64,000 nt of DNA from positions 62,001-126,000 of the forward strand of contig CAYJBH010000002.1 of NCBI GenBank assembly GCA_964368625.1. The letters run 5' to 3'. Below, piece after piece: positions 41,020 to 51,409 of the stretch. Within the stretch, counting starts at the first letter, position 1. Every line of letters starts with the position of its first letter. The translations under genes were made by a program, and so were the position numbers. The stretch comes from CAYJBH01 sp964368625. Its GTDB lineage: Bacteria; Bacillota; Clostridia; Oscillospirales; Ruminococcaceae. The notes under the pieces were generated by a model that saw nothing but the letters and a program-made list of their open reading frames with translations, was not told the DNA's origin and searched no databases.

Positions 41020-43637
41020 CTTCCTACCTCTTCAACCGTCATGTTTTTTAGTTCAGACAATATCTGCCAAGCCTCAAGCGGCGAGAGTGTATCCGGCACA
41101 ATTGATTTCAACTTGTTTACTACATCTTGTGTAGCATTTTGTTTACTAGGTGATATCATATCATCAAAACCAATCTGTGTAGCCACTCCCGAGAGCGCCT
41201 CGGAGTGCTGTTCAAGGTCGATCAATATCTCACCTGCGCGCTTAATAATGGTGTCCGGTATTCCTGCAAGTTTTGCTACCTCTATTCCATAGCTATCATC
41301 TGCAGCTCGCCCTACTATTTTGCGCAGAAAGATTAACTCATCTCCACGTTTCTTTGCAGTTATACTGTAATTTTTAACACCATAAAAAATATTCTCAAGG
41401 GTGCAAAGTTCGTGATAATGGGTTGCAAACATTGTTTTTGGCTTAAGATCATTATCGTTATCGGCTAGATATTCTACTATTGCCCTTGCTATTGCTAAAC
41501 CATCAAAGGTTGATGTGCCTCTTCCAATTTCATCAAGGATTAAAAGGCTCTTTGATGTTGCCGTATGCAAAATTTGAGCCATCTCGGTCATCTCAACCAT
41601 AAAGGTCGATTGCCCTGCTGAAAGATCATCAGAAGCACCAACCCTAGTTAAGATGCTATCACACACGCCAATCTGAGCTGAAGATGCCGGAACAAAGCAA
41701 CCTACCTGTGCAAGTAATACAATTAGGGCTGTCTGTCTCATATAGGTACTTTTACCTGCCATATTAGGGCCGGTTATAAGTAGTATACGGTTCTTTGCAT
41801 TATCTGCTGTAACATCATTTGCAATGAATGCAGTTCGCCGTAACAATCTTTCAACAACGGGATGTCTTCCATTTTTTATTAATAGCGCTGTAGAATCATC
41901 TACCATAGGTCTTACATAGTCGTGTTGCATTGCTACTTCAGCAAAACAACAAAGCACGTCTAGCCTCGCAATTGCAGCAGCCGTTGTACTAATTCGTGAA
42001 GCTGAATTTCCCACCCTAGTTAATAGAGCATCATATAACTCAGATTCTAAGCTTATAAGACGTTCCTGTGCTCCCATTATTTTTACTTCTAACTCTTTTA
42101 GTTCCTCGGTGATATACCGTTCACCGTTTGTTAGTGTTTGACGTCGAACAAACCCTGGCGGAAGTTCATCAATCGAGTATTTAGGGAGTTCTACATAGTA
42201 GCCGAAAACTCTATTATAACCTATCTTTATCTTTTTAAATCCATACTCATTACGATATTTATTTTCAAGCTCGGTAAGTTTATCCTTCGCTCCTTTTGAA
42301 AGCGATCTAAGCTCATCAATCTCTTCATTAAATCCATCTTTAATAGCATTTCCATCCCTTAAGTTTATCGGGGCCTTTTCCGAAAGGGTTTGATCAATCA
42401 TCTCTTGAATATCCTTGAGATTGTCGATACATTTGTATATTGAAATAATTTCCGGCGAGGTAAACCCTGCAACCGAAAGCTTTAATTCCGGTATTATGGT
42501 AAGTGTTGATAAAAATGCATAAAGTTCTCTCGGAGAAGAACTTTTATAGACAATCCTACTTAGTATTCTTTCCATATCGGCAATTTTAGATAGCTGTTCT
42601 CTAAGTGTTCCTCTTTCAAGAACACTATTATTAAGTTCAGTTACAGCATCTAATCTTCTGTTAATCAGTGAAGATGAAAGCAGTGGTTGCTCAAACCATA
42701 GCCTAAGTAACCGCCTACCCATAGATGTTTTTGTTAAATCTATTGTATTTAACAAACTGCCAAGACGAGATTCTCCTCTCATTGTTTGGGTTATTTCAAG
42801 ATGCTTGCGTGTCATCGGTGAAATTCTCATAAAGGATTCCACACTATACTTTTCAACATTTATCAATGCCCCGAGTCCACGCTTTTGTGTTAAGGTAAGA
42901 TAGTGTATAAGCGATGCTACCGCTCCCACAGCAAGGCTACCATCAGAAAGTATAGAGTCATAACAATCATTTGGGAACTGTTTTTTTATAATATCGTTAG
43001 CAGCTTTATCAATGTATATATCGTCATCAATAATCTCTACACTACATGAAATGTTCTGTTTTATGTATTCAGTTAGGTCTTTATGTTTAAGAATTAAATC
43101 ATTTGCAATAATCTCGGTAGGAGAAAAACGTGAAATTTCGTTACAAACATCCTGCACTAAACTCTCAGAATTTAACCTACAGAGATAGATAATTCCACAG
43201 GAAACATCAGAAAAGCACAGTCCGGCATCGGTATCATTCTCAATATAGATACTACATAAAAAATTGTTTCTATCATCACTAAGCATGGAGCTTTCAAGTG
43301 CAGTTCCCTGGGTTATTACCCTAACTACCTCCCTTTCAACCAGACCCTTTGTTGTTGATGGATCACTCGTCTGCTCACATATTGCAACCTTGAATCCAAG
43401 CTCTAAAAGTCTTGCAATATATGTTTCTGCACTATGGTATGGAACACCACACATAGGCGCTCGTTCTGAAAGCCCGCACTCTCTACCGGTGAGGGTAAGC
43501 TCAAGCTGTTTAGACACCGTTATGGCATCCTCAAAAAACATCTCATAAAAATCGCCAAGCCTAAAGAACAACACCTTGTCTTTGTGTTGTTCCTTAAGTC
43601 TCATATACTGTTGCATCATCGGTGATAGACCGGCCAT
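41016..43637 (-). CDS. mutS: DNA mismatch repair protein MutS
   Basis: An 873-residue mismatch sensor. The mismatch-reading motif FYE stands at 30-32 in RLGDFYEMFF. The ATPase shows Walker A GPNMAGKSTYM and the Walker B region SLLILDEIGRGTSTFDG. Connector, lever and clamp domains lie between at normal length. AAAGGA precedes ATG 43637 by 10 nt. It overlaps mutL by 4 bp. Confidence 0.98.
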   Translation of the reverse strand: MAGLSPMMQQYMRLKEQHKDKVLFFRLGDFYEMFFEDAITVSKQLELTLTGRECGLSERAPMCGVPYHSAETYIARLLELGFKVAICEQTSDPSTTKGLVEREVVRVITQGTALESSMLSDDRNNFLCSIYIENDTDAGLCFSDVSCGIIYLCRLNSESLVQDVCNEISRFSPTEIIANDLILKHKDLTEYIKQNISCSVEIIDDDIYIDKAANDIIKKQFPNDCYDSILSDGSLAVGAVASLIHYLTLTQKRGLGALINVEKYSVESFMRISPMTRKHLEITQTMRGESRLGSLLNTIDLTKTSMGRRLLRLWFEQPLLSSSLINRRLDAVTELNNSVLERGTLREQLSKIADMERILSRIVYKSSSPRELYAFLSTLTIIPELKLSVAGFTSPEIISIYKCIDNLKDIQEMIDQTLSEKAPINLRDGNAIKDGFNEEIDELRSLSKGAKDKLTELENKYRNEYGFKKIKIGYNRVFGYYVELPKYSIDELPPGFVRRQTLTNGERYITEELKELEVKIMGAQERLISLESELYDALLTRVGNSASRISTTAAAIARLDVLCCFAEVAMQHDYVRPMVDDSTALLIKNGRHPVVERLLRRTAFIANDVTADNAKNRILLITGPNMAGKSTYMRQTALIVLLAQVGCFVPASSAQIGVCDSILTRVGASDDLSAGQSTFMVEMTEMAQILHTATSKSLLILDEIGRGTSTFDGLAIARAIVEYLADNDNDLKPKTMFATHYHELCTLENIFYGVKNYSITAKKRGDELIFLRKIVGRAADDSYGIEVAKLAGIPDTIIKRAGEILIDLEQHSEALSGVATQIGFDDMISPSKQNATQDVVNKLKSIVPDTLSPLEAWQILSELKNMTVEEVGS

Positions 43638-43658
43638 GGTTATGCAATCCTTTCTTTA

Positions 43659-44069
43659 TTATGACCCACATCCGCTACAGCTTGAGCAGCTGCCGGCACA
43701 ATCTACAGGGGGCTCTGCCGTTGCAGGATCTTCTCCTGAAACAGCAGCATTAATTACAGCCTGAACATGCGTAAGAAGAACGTCTAGCTCTTCCTTTGCT
43801 TCGTTATAGGCAACCATACCTTTATTTTCCATGATCTCGGTATAAAGATTTCGTACCGAATTATTAAGATCGGCTATCTTTGCCTTATCATCCGGCTCCC
43901 CACCAGACATCATAGCTGTTAGCTCAGCCCTAGCAGCATTAAATTTATTTACGCTATTAACCAGAGCTTCATCAGCCTCATTTTCGTTACGTATTGTATC
44001 TAATCGTAGATAAACCGGGTCTTTTTGTAATGCCTTAGCGGCTTCGATAAACATTTCTAGTGTTGTCAT
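43659..44069 (-). CDS. YlbF/YmcA-family protein with C-terminal cysteine-rich tail
   Basis: A 136-residue helical protein of the Com_YlbF family. In Bacillus, YlbF (RicF), YmcA (RicA) and YaaT (RicT) form a complex that binds [4Fe-4S] clusters and influences RNase Y action, competence and sporulation. Helical heptads run to about residue 110, with RLDTIRNENEADEALVNSVN as the family-like start. The last 13 residues hold four cysteines (124, 128, 131, 134; CAGSCSSCSGCGS), suited to a cluster. It lies 21 bp before mutS and 45 bp after miaB, itself an iron-sulfur enzyme; Bacillus ymcA likewise lies next to miaB and mutS. Confidence 0.88.
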   Translation of the reverse strand: MTTLEMFIEAAKALQKDPVYLRLDTIRNENEADEALVNSVNKFNAARAELTAMMSGGEPDDKAKIADLNNSVRNLYTEIMENKGMVAYNEAKEELDVLLTHVQAVINAAVSGEDPATAEPPVDCAGSCSSCSGCGS

Positions 44070-44113
44070 AATAAAACTCCATTTCTTTTATATGCTTTAT
44101 ACCTGTATTAGGC

Positions 44114-45505
44114 TTAGTCCTCCATTATACCAGCCAAAGAAGTTGCCGTATTCCCGGTGATAAAAACCGTACACAGTTCTCCTTTTTCTGGCTTACGAGA
44201 TGAAGCAGCAAACTTAACCAGTAAAAAGTTTCCGTATCTTCCAATAAATGTGCCCTCATCCTCCTTTTCGAACAGCACCGGTATTCTACTGTCTTTAAAA
44301 CGTGCCAGTGCATCTGAGGCCATCTGTTTTTGCATGGTTAATAATCTTTCCATTCGCTCGGTCTTCTTAGCACTTATGTTGTCATCAACCAGCTTAGCCG
44401 CCGGAGTACCTGGTCTCTTAGAAAATATGTAGGTAAATAGTTGATAAAAACCTATCCTATGAACAAGGTCAATTGTCATATCAAAATCCACCTCGGTCTC
44501 ACCAGGGAAACCTACAATAATGTCACTGCTTATTCCAACACCTTTTATTCTGTTTTGTGCATATGAGATAAGCTTCATATAGTCGTCGGAGGTATAACCT
44601 CTGCCCATTGCTGTGAGAATACTGTCGCTTCCTGATTGGAACGGTATATGTAACATTCTACACATTTTAGGTTCATCTGCAATAAAGTCGATAAGCTCTC
44701 TCGTAAAGAACCTGGGGTGGGAAGACAGGAAACTTACTATAAAATTACCCGGTATTGCGCATACCTGTTTTAGCAATCCTACAAAATCAATATCAATACT
44801 TAGCTTTCGACCATAGGCATTAACATTCTGTCCCAATAGATTAATATGTTTTGCGCCAGCCTTAACAAGATCCTCTACTTCAGAAATAATATCTTCTGGA
44901 TTTCGATTAACCTCACTACCTCTTACATATGGAACAATGCAGTAGCTACAATGGTTATCACAGCCATACATAATGGGTACAGAGACGTTAAATTTATCGT
45001 CTCTACTAACCGATGTTCCCTCTATTATTTCTTTTACCTCTATTTCATCTTCAGGGAATATTCTCTCCTTAGGACTTTCTAAAAAGTCGGCAAGCGTATC
45101 CACGAGATTATCCTGAAGATTAGTATCGGACACTATATCTACAAATGGGTAGGAGTTCTTTACCGTAACAACGTTTCTGCCGTTGGAAAACATACAACCA
45201 CAAAGTATAATTATTCTCTTACTGTTCACCATCTTCAATGGCTTAAGCTCGCCAAGCCTGCTCAAAAATTTAATCTCAGCATTTTCACGAACTGCACAGC
45301 TGTTAACCAATAATAAATCAGCCTTTGTTTTATAGGTAGTCTTTGTAAACCCTATTGACTCTAGAATACCGCCCAAGCGTTCTGTGTCGCTAACATTTTG
45401 TTGACAACCGTATGTTTCGGTGTAGTAGGTAAAGGTATCAGAGGAAAAAAAATCTTCACACAGTTCCTTTACATAATCATATTCTTCCCTTGTTGGTGAA
45501 GGCAT
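44114..45505 (-). CDS. miaB: tRNA-2-methylthio-N6-dimethylallyladenosine synthase
   Basis: A 463-residue radical-SAM methylthiotransferase converting i6A37 to ms2i6A37. N-terminal UPF0004 domain with TYGCQQNVSD (C34) and later conserved cysteines holds the auxiliary cluster. The radical-SAM CxxxCxxC is in YGCDNHCSYCIVPYVRG, and a C-terminal TRAM domain covers about 395-460. GAAAGGAG precedes ATG 45505. It is upstream of the ylbF-like gene in the same series as miaA. Confidence 0.97.
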   Translation of the reverse strand: MPSPTREEYDYVKELCEDFFSSDTFTYYTETYGCQQNVSDTERLGGILESIGFTKTTYKTKADLLLVNSCAVRENAEIKFLSRLGELKPLKMVNSKRIIILCGCMFSNGRNVVTVKNSYPFVDIVSDTNLQDNLVDTLADFLESPKERIFPEDEIEVKEIIEGTSVSRDDKFNVSVPIMYGCDNHCSYCIVPYVRGSEVNRNPEDIISEVEDLVKAGAKHINLLGQNVNAYGRKLSIDIDFVGLLKQVCAIPGNFIVSFLSSHPRFFTRELIDFIADEPKMCRMLHIPFQSGSDSILTAMGRGYTSDDYMKLISYAQNRIKGVGISSDIIVGFPGETEVDFDMTIDLVHRIGFYQLFTYIFSKRPGTPAAKLVDDNISAKKTERMERLLTMQKQMASDALARFKDSRIPVLFEKEDEGTFIGRYGNFLLVKFAASSRKPEKGELCTVFITGNTATSLAGIMED

Positions 45506-45530
45506 AATAAACTCCTTTCAATTATATTTC

Positions 45531-48350
45531 CTATAAATGTTTTTTTAGATAATACCCGGTAAATGAAGCCTCGTTTTCAGCGATTTGTTCTGGGGTTCCT
45601 GTGGCAAGAACTTCACCTCCGGCGCTACCACCTTCAGGCCCCATATCTATAATATAATCCGCTGTCTTAATAATGTCAAGGTTATGTTCAATAACAACTA
45701 CAGTATTTCCCATATCCACCAACTTAGAAAGCACCTTAACGAGCTTATGAACATCGGCTACATGTAGGCCGGTAGTAGGTTCATCAAGAATATAAATGGT
45801 GCTCCCGGTAGCCCTTTTAGCTAGCTCTAAAGCAAGTTTAACACGCTGTGCCTCACCACCGGACAATGTTGTAGCCGATTGACCCAAGGTAATATAGCCA
45901 AGCCCTACATCACTTAATGTTTTTAGCTTTCTGTGTATCTTTGGTATCGGTTCAAAAAACAGTAATGCATCATCAACGGTTAAAGCCAAAACATCCGCAA
46001 TTGTTTTACCTTTATAATGAACTTCTAAGGTTTCACGATTGTATCTTTTTCCTTTACATACCTCACAAGGAACATATATATCCGGTAAAAAGTGCATCTC
46101 AATCCTAATTATGCCATCACCTTCACATGATTCACATCTTCCACCTCTTACATTAAACGAAAATCTACCGGTGGCATAGCCTCTCATTTTTGCTTCAGGT
46201 GTAGATGCAAAAATTTCACGAATGTCGGTAAATACCCCTGTATATGTTGCTGGATTAGAACGGGGGGTTCTGCCAATCGGAGATTGGTCGATACCTATTA
46301 CCTTATCAAGATTTTCTTGGCCAACCATTTCTTGGTGTGATCCCGGATGCATCCTTGCTCCGTTAAGCTCTGCTGCCAATCTTTTATAAAGTATCTCATT
46401 AATTAATGATGACTTACCACTACCACTAACCCCGGTAATACATGTTAAAACCCCTAGCGGTAATTCTACGTTTACATTTTTTAGATTATTCTGCGTAGCA
46501 CCCAGAATCTTTAAAACATTACCATTTCCTTTTTTTCTTTCGGTAGGCACAGGTATCTTTTTCTTACCTGATAAATATTGTCCGGTAATAGATTTTTTTA
46601 CCTTAATTATATCTTTTACGCTACCCTGTGCAACTATTTCACCACCGTGTCGGCCGGCACCAGGACCAATGTCAACCACGTAATCTGCGCTCTTTATTGT
46701 ATCCTCATCATGCTCTACAACAATTAAAGTGTTCCCCAAATCTCTTAGTCTTTTTAGGGTAGCTATTAACTTTTCATTATCACGCTGGTGCAGACCAATA
46801 CTTGGTTCATCGAGAATGTACAGAACTCCCATTAGTGATGAACCTATCTGAGTTGCCAGCCTTATTCGCTGGCTCTCGCCACCTGAAAGTGTTGCTGCAC
46901 TTCTGGAAAGTGTAAGATATTGTAATCCAACGCTTCGTAAAAATGATAATCTTTCTAAAATTTCTTTTAATATTCTCTCACCAATCATCATGTCACGACC
47001 ACTAAGCTTTAGGTTTTCTATAAAATCAGCAGCTTCAGCTACCGACATTGCCGTAAAATGGCTAATATTTATATCTCCAACCGTCACTGCAAGACTTATG
47101 GGTTTAAGACGTTCACCATGGCAATCCGGACATGGTATATCTGTCATTATGGATGCAATTTCATCCCTCATCCATTCACTGCCGGTTTCCTTAAATCGGC
47201 GTTCAAGGTTATTTACTATACCTTCAAAGCTGCTTTTGTATTCGCCCTTTGCATACTCGCTCTGACGGGTAAGGGTAATCCTCTCACCATCGGTTCCATA
47301 TAACAAAACATCTATTATCTTTTTGGGCAGGTTCTTCACCGGCGTTTTAAGTGAAAACTTATATCTTTTTGCCAGTGCCTTAAAATACATCTCGGCGATT
47401 GTGCCCTCACCGTAACCCCAACCGCTTGCCTTAACCGCACCTTCGGCTATTGAAAGGTTTTTGTTTGGAAAAATCAGTTCGGGATCAACCCTTAAAAATG
47501 TTCCTAACCCGGTACATTTTTCACATGCACCATAAGGGTTATTAAATGAAAACATTCTAGGAGAAAGTTCTTCAAGCCCAATACCATGTTCCGGACACGC
47601 ATAGCTACCCGAAAATGTCATCTCCTCGCCATCAATAACATCAATAACAACATTCGACCCTGTTAAGTTTAATGCAGTTTCTATTGAGTCTGCAAGCCTT
47701 GTTCTAACCTCATCGTTAATAACAAGCCTGTCTACAACTATCTCGATAGAGTGTTTAAAGTTCTTATCAATTTCGATTGGTTCAGAAAGGTCGTAGATAA
47801 TCCCATCCACCCTTGCTCGAACATAACCCGAGCGTTGAGCAGCTTCAAGTTCCTTATGGTAACTCCCCTTTCGCCCTCTTACTATCGGTGCCAATATCTG
47901 AAATTTGGTACCTTCTTCAAGCTTTAAAACACTATCAACCATCTGATCTACCGTTTGCTGAGCAATAACCCTCCCACAGATAGGGCAATGCGGGCAACCT
48001 ATACGGGCAAACAGCAATCTAAGATAATCGTAAATTTCGGTAACAGTACCCACGGTTGAACGTGGATTTCTGGATGTAGTTTTCTGATCAATCGATATAG
48101 CTGGCGATAGTCCTTCAATGCTATCAACATCTGGTTTCTCCATCTGCCCCAAAAATTGCCTTGCATAGGATGACAAGCTCTCAACATAACGACGTTGTCC
48201 ATCTGCATATATGGTATCAAACGCAAGAGAAGACTTTCCGCTACCTGAAAGACCAGTCATAACAATTAAGCTGTCTCTTGGTAATGTTATGTCAACATTT
48301 TTAAGGTTATGCTCCCTTGCTCCCTTTATAATTATGCTATCATTTTTCAA
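45531..48350 (-). CDS. uvrA: Excinuclease ABC subunit A
   Basis: A 939-residue damage sensor of nucleotide excision repair. Two ABC modules are present: Walker A GLSGSGKSSLAF near residue 33 and GVSGSGKSSLIN in the second half, signatures LSGGESQRIRLA and LSGGEAQRVKLA, and Walker B in LYILDEPSIGLH and IYILDEPTTGLH. Zinc-finger cysteine pairs appear as CPHCPICG, CPEHG...CEKC and CESCEGDG. Its ATG overlaps the end of uvrB by 11 bp. Length is standard. Confidence 0.99.
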   Translation of the reverse strand: MKNDSIIIKGAREHNLKNVDITLPRDSLIVMTGLSGSGKSSLAFDTIYADGQRRYVESLSSYARQFLGQMEKPDVDSIEGLSPAISIDQKTTSRNPRSTVGTVTEIYDYLRLLFARIGCPHCPICGRVIAQQTVDQMVDSVLKLEEGTKFQILAPIVRGRKGSYHKELEAAQRSGYVRARVDGIIYDLSEPIEIDKNFKHSIEIVVDRLVINDEVRTRLADSIETALNLTGSNVVIDVIDGEEMTFSGSYACPEHGIGLEELSPRMFSFNNPYGACEKCTGLGTFLRVDPELIFPNKNLSIAEGAVKASGWGYGEGTIAEMYFKALAKRYKFSLKTPVKNLPKKIIDVLLYGTDGERITLTRQSEYAKGEYKSSFEGIVNNLERRFKETGSEWMRDEIASIMTDIPCPDCHGERLKPISLAVTVGDINISHFTAMSVAEAADFIENLKLSGRDMMIGERILKEILERLSFLRSVGLQYLTLSRSAATLSGGESQRIRLATQIGSSLMGVLYILDEPSIGLHQRDNEKLIATLKRLRDLGNTLIVVEHDEDTIKSADYVVDIGPGAGRHGGEIVAQGSVKDIIKVKKSITGQYLSGKKKIPVPTERKKGNGNVLKILGATQNNLKNVNVELPLGVLTCITGVSGSGKSSLINEILYKRLAAELNGARMHPGSHQEMVGQENLDKVIGIDQSPIGRTPRSNPATYTGVFTDIREIFASTPEAKMRGYATGRFSFNVRGGRCESCEGDGIIRIEMHFLPDIYVPCEVCKGKRYNRETLEVHYKGKTIADVLALTVDDALLFFEPIPKIHRKLKTLSDVGLGYITLGQSATTLSGGEAQRVKLALELAKRATGSTIYILDEPTTGLHVADVHKLVKVLSKLVDMGNTVVVIEHNLDIIKTADYIIDMGPEGGSAGGEVLATGTPEQIAENEASFTGYYLKKHL

Positions 48351-50322
48351 GATTTTTTCCTTTTCTTAATGCCTCTATCCTGTCGCGAAGATAGGCAGCA
48401 TGTTCAAATTCTAACATCCTTGCTGCTTCTTTCATCTCACGAGTAAGCTTCTCTATTGCTCTCTCTCTCTCGGCACGTGACATCCTTTCAATTCCATCAT
48501 CAGCAGTTACCTCGCTGGAGATATTAATAGTATTTGCCGAAAGTACCTTAATTATCGTTTTGGGGGTTATTCCATGTTCACGGTTATAAGCCTCCTGAAT
48601 GTCACGTCGACGTTCCGTTTCGGTTATAGCCCGCTCCATGGAACCGGTTAACTGATCGGCATACATGATAACTCTACCCTCAGAATTTCTTGCTGCTCGT
48701 CCTATCGTTTGAATTAGTGAAGACTCACTTCTTAAAAATCCCTCCTTATCGGCATCTAAAATTACTATAAGTGAAACCTCAGGGAGGTCGAGGCCCTCTC
48801 TTAGCAGATTTATTCCTACCAAAACATCAATTGTTCCCCCTCTTAAGTCTCGTAGGAGATGTATCCTTTCAAAGGTATCTATTTCGTGATGTAGGTATTT
48901 CGCCTTTATATCGTTGCTAATTAAAAAGTCTGTTAAATCCTCTGACATCTTTTTTGTAAGAGTAGTTACTAAAACTCTTTGACCTTTTTCCTTTGTTGTA
49001 TTAATTTCTGAAAGTAGATCGTCTATCTGTCCGTCGGTAGGCCTTACCGATATTTGAGGATCTACAAGTCCTGTAGGACGAATTATCTGTTCTACTATCT
49101 GTTGTGAGTTATTTCTCTCGTATGATGCTGGGGTAGCACTTACAAATAACGTCTGACCTAATCTCTCCACAACCTCATCAAATGTTAGGGGGCGATTATC
49201 TATAGCTGAGGGGAGCCTAAAGCCAAAGTCAATAAGGTTCTTTTTGCGCGCATAATCACCACCGTGCATTGCGTGTAACTGTGGTAACATTACATGGGAT
49301 TCATCAATAATAGTTATAAAATCTTCCGGAAAATAGTCGAGCAAGGTTGATGGTATGCTTCCAGGTTCTCTTCCCGCAAGAACTCGCGAATAGTTTTCAA
49401 TTCCTTTACAAACACCTATTTCGGTTAGCATCTCTATATCATAATTTGTACGTTGTGCAATACGTTGTGCTTCAATCAGCTTGCCTTCGTCTGTAAAGCG
49501 TTTAACCTGTTCATCACATTCTTGTCGTAACTCTCTTATCGCTGTTGTCATTTTCTCGCGAGGAACTATATAATGTGAAGCTGGATATATCGCGATGTGA
49601 GAAAGTTCACAGCGCCGTTCACCAGTAAGCGGTGTAATCTCACTTATCCTTTCGAGCTCGTCACCAAAAAACTCAACCCTAATTGCAACATCAGCTGCAT
49701 AAGCCGGGTAAATTTCAACTACATCCCCTCTTACCCTAAACTTGTTTCGAGTAAAATTAACATCGTTTCGCTCATACTGTAGGTCTACTAATCTACGTGT
49801 TAACTCGTCTCTTTTTAAAGTAGCACCCTTTCTGATAGATATAACCATGCTACGGTAATCTATAGGATCACCTAAGGAATAAATGCATGAAACACTTGCA
49901 ACAATTATAACATCCCTACGTTCAGAAAGCGACGAAGTTGCCGAATGTCTTAACTTATCAATTTCATCATTAATCGAGCTATCTTTTTCTATATAGGTGT
50001 CGGTTGAAGGTATATATGCTTCCGGTTGATAATAATCATAGTATGAAACAAAGTATTCCACAGCATTTTCGGGAAAAAATTCTCGTAGCTCGGTGCATAG
50101 CTGAGCCGCCAAGATTTTATTATGCGCAAGCACTAAAACAGGACGATTCACCCTCGCAATAACATTTGCGACGGTGAAGGTTTTTCCACTACCGGTTACA
50201 CCAAGCAGTGTTTGCTTATTGCAGCCATCATTAAGTCCCTGCACAAGTGCATCAATAGCCTGCGGTTGGTCGCCGGTAGGCTGATAGTCGGATATTAATT
50301 TAAAATGTTCATTTGAGGTCAT
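48340..50322 (-). CDS. uvrB: Excinuclease ABC subunit B
   Basis: A 660-residue damage-verification helicase. Walker A GVTGSGKTF is near residue 40, the beta-hairpin region FVSYYDYYQPEAYIPSTDTYIEKD follows, helicase motif DESH occurs in TIIDESHVMLPQ, IGRAARN is motif VI, and a C-terminal UVR domain (EMKEAARMLEFEHAAYLRD) contacts UvrC. The ATG overlaps the radC stop (ATGA), so the two are translationally coupled. uvrC is not in the window. Confidence 0.99.
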   Translation of the reverse strand: MTSNEHFKLISDYQPTGDQPQAIDALVQGLNDGCNKQTLLGVTGSGKTFTVANVIARVNRPVLVLAHNKILAAQLCTELREFFPENAVEYFVSYYDYYQPEAYIPSTDTYIEKDSSINDEIDKLRHSATSSLSERRDVIIVASVSCIYSLGDPIDYRSMVISIRKGATLKRDELTRRLVDLQYERNDVNFTRNKFRVRGDVVEIYPAYAADVAIRVEFFGDELERISEITPLTGERRCELSHIAIYPASHYIVPREKMTTAIRELRQECDEQVKRFTDEGKLIEAQRIAQRTNYDIEMLTEIGVCKGIENYSRVLAGREPGSIPSTLLDYFPEDFITIIDESHVMLPQLHAMHGGDYARKKNLIDFGFRLPSAIDNRPLTFDEVVERLGQTLFVSATPASYERNNSQQIVEQIIRPTGLVDPQISVRPTDGQIDDLLSEINTTKEKGQRVLVTTLTKKMSEDLTDFLISNDIKAKYLHHEIDTFERIHLLRDLRGGTIDVLVGINLLREGLDLPEVSLIVILDADKEGFLRSESSLIQTIGRAARNSEGRVIMYADQLTGSMERAITETERRRDIQEAYNREHGITPKTIIKVLSANTINISSEVTADDGIERMSRAERERAIEKLTREMKEAARMLEFEHAAYLRDRIEALRKGKNLEK

Positions 50323-51038
50323 AGTTTTTTGAGACTGCTATAGTCCGGAAGTTTATCGAAATATCCTGATTCACGAAGAGAAAAGACCTCTTTACCTGAA
50401 ACAATGATATGGTCATCAAGTGTTATATCAGCATGTTTTAATGCACGATAAAGATTTTGCGTTAAAAATGTATCGTTAGACGACGGCAGCGTTATCCCAC
50501 TGGGATGGTTATGTGCAGCAACAACCGATACTGCATTGCTGTTTAATGCCTCTGCAAGAACCATTCTGGTAAGAACCGGAACAGCATTAACTGTGCCTTC
50601 GGAAATTTTCGTACATCTAATTACCTTACCGGTTGCGCTTAAACTAAGGAGATGAAATTCTTCAACAACCGCATTTAAAAATTTAGCTACAAAGTATTGT
50701 CCGGCATCCTCAGCGGAATTAACAACAACACCTTCTAAAGCCTTTTGAGACATATAATAGCTGGTAATGGCCGGAACCATTTTTATAAGTGTAGCTGATA
50801 CCTCGCCAACGCCCTTTCTTTTAACAAGGTCGTCATATGGGGCGTCAAAAACAAGAGGCAAACTGCCATAGTGATCAATTAACTCATGGGCTAGCTCATT
50901 TGTATCGCATCTTGAAAAGGAATAAAACAATAACAACTCCAAAACATTGTGTGGTTCAAAATTATCAATGCCATCAGCTCTAAACCTACGCCTTAATCTT
51001 ATCCTGTGATCTTTGTGAACATCTGAACTCTTCTTCAT
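50319..51038 (-). CDS. radC: RadC-family JAB-domain protein
   Basis: A 239-residue protein with an N-terminal helix-hairpin-helix-like UPF0758 part (HRIRLRRRFRADGIDNFEPHNVLELLL) and a C-terminal JAMM domain containing AAHNHPSG and a downstream Asp in PSSNDTFL, the metal-binding set. Biochemical function remains undefined despite the name; a direct repair role is not proven. GGAG precedes ATG 51038. The first 53 bp overlap the upstream DUF6514 gene in another frame, while the stop overlaps uvrB. Confidence 0.9.
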   Translation of the reverse strand: MKKSSDVHKDHRIRLRRRFRADGIDNFEPHNVLELLLFYSFSRCDTNELAHELIDHYGSLPLVFDAPYDDLVKRKGVGEVSATLIKMVPAITSYYMSQKALEGVVVNSAEDAGQYFVAKFLNAVVEEFHLLSLSATGKVIRCTKISEGTVNAVPVLTRMVLAEALNSNAVSVVAAHNHPSGITLPSSNDTFLTQNLYRALKHADITLDDHIIVSGKEVFSLRESGYFDKLPDYSSLKKL

Positions 51039-51309
51039 AAGAATCTCCGTAATGCTTTATGGGGTCATATTCCGCCAAGAAATCCTCAACTATAGCCTTT
51101 AGATGACATGGATAAACAATACCTTCAACAATTCTATTAAAAACAAAAAAAGCAAATTGTTTGTTAACTGTAAATTCTCCTACATAGGCTAAATCTACCG
51201 GACATGATACTGCTATTGAGTAGCTTTCATTATTCTTACACAGCTCATAATATAGTATTTCATGTACAGTTCTTACCTTTCTTTGCTCAATAATACCACT
51301 GATAACCAT
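50986..51309 (-). CDS. DUF6514-like small protein
   Basis: A 107-residue cytoplasmic protein resembling DUF6514, a short Clostridia family of unknown role. It contains the strand-rich segment ESYSIAVSCPVDLAYVGEFTV followed by FVFNRIVEGIVYPCHLKAIVEDFLAE. ATG 51309 follows GGAGG at 5 nt; the longer frame to 51336 starts before that box. The gene overlaps radC by 53 bp, more than any other pair in the series. AT-rich DNA upstream (51310-51409) has two TATAAT-like boxes but no good -35 element. Family recognition is tentative. Confidence 0.55.
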   Translation of the reverse strand: MVISGIIEQRKVRTVHEILYYELCKNNESYSIAVSCPVDLAYVGEFTVNKQFAFFVFNRIVEGIVYPCHLKAIVEDFLAEYDPIKHYGDSYEEEFRCSQRSQDKIKA

Positions 51310-51409
51310 ATAAACCTCCAACACAACTACATTCATTATAGGTTTATTATAGCTTATTATCAGGTAAAAAATATACAGTTACTTTTCGACTAATTTTTAC
51401 AGAAATAAA

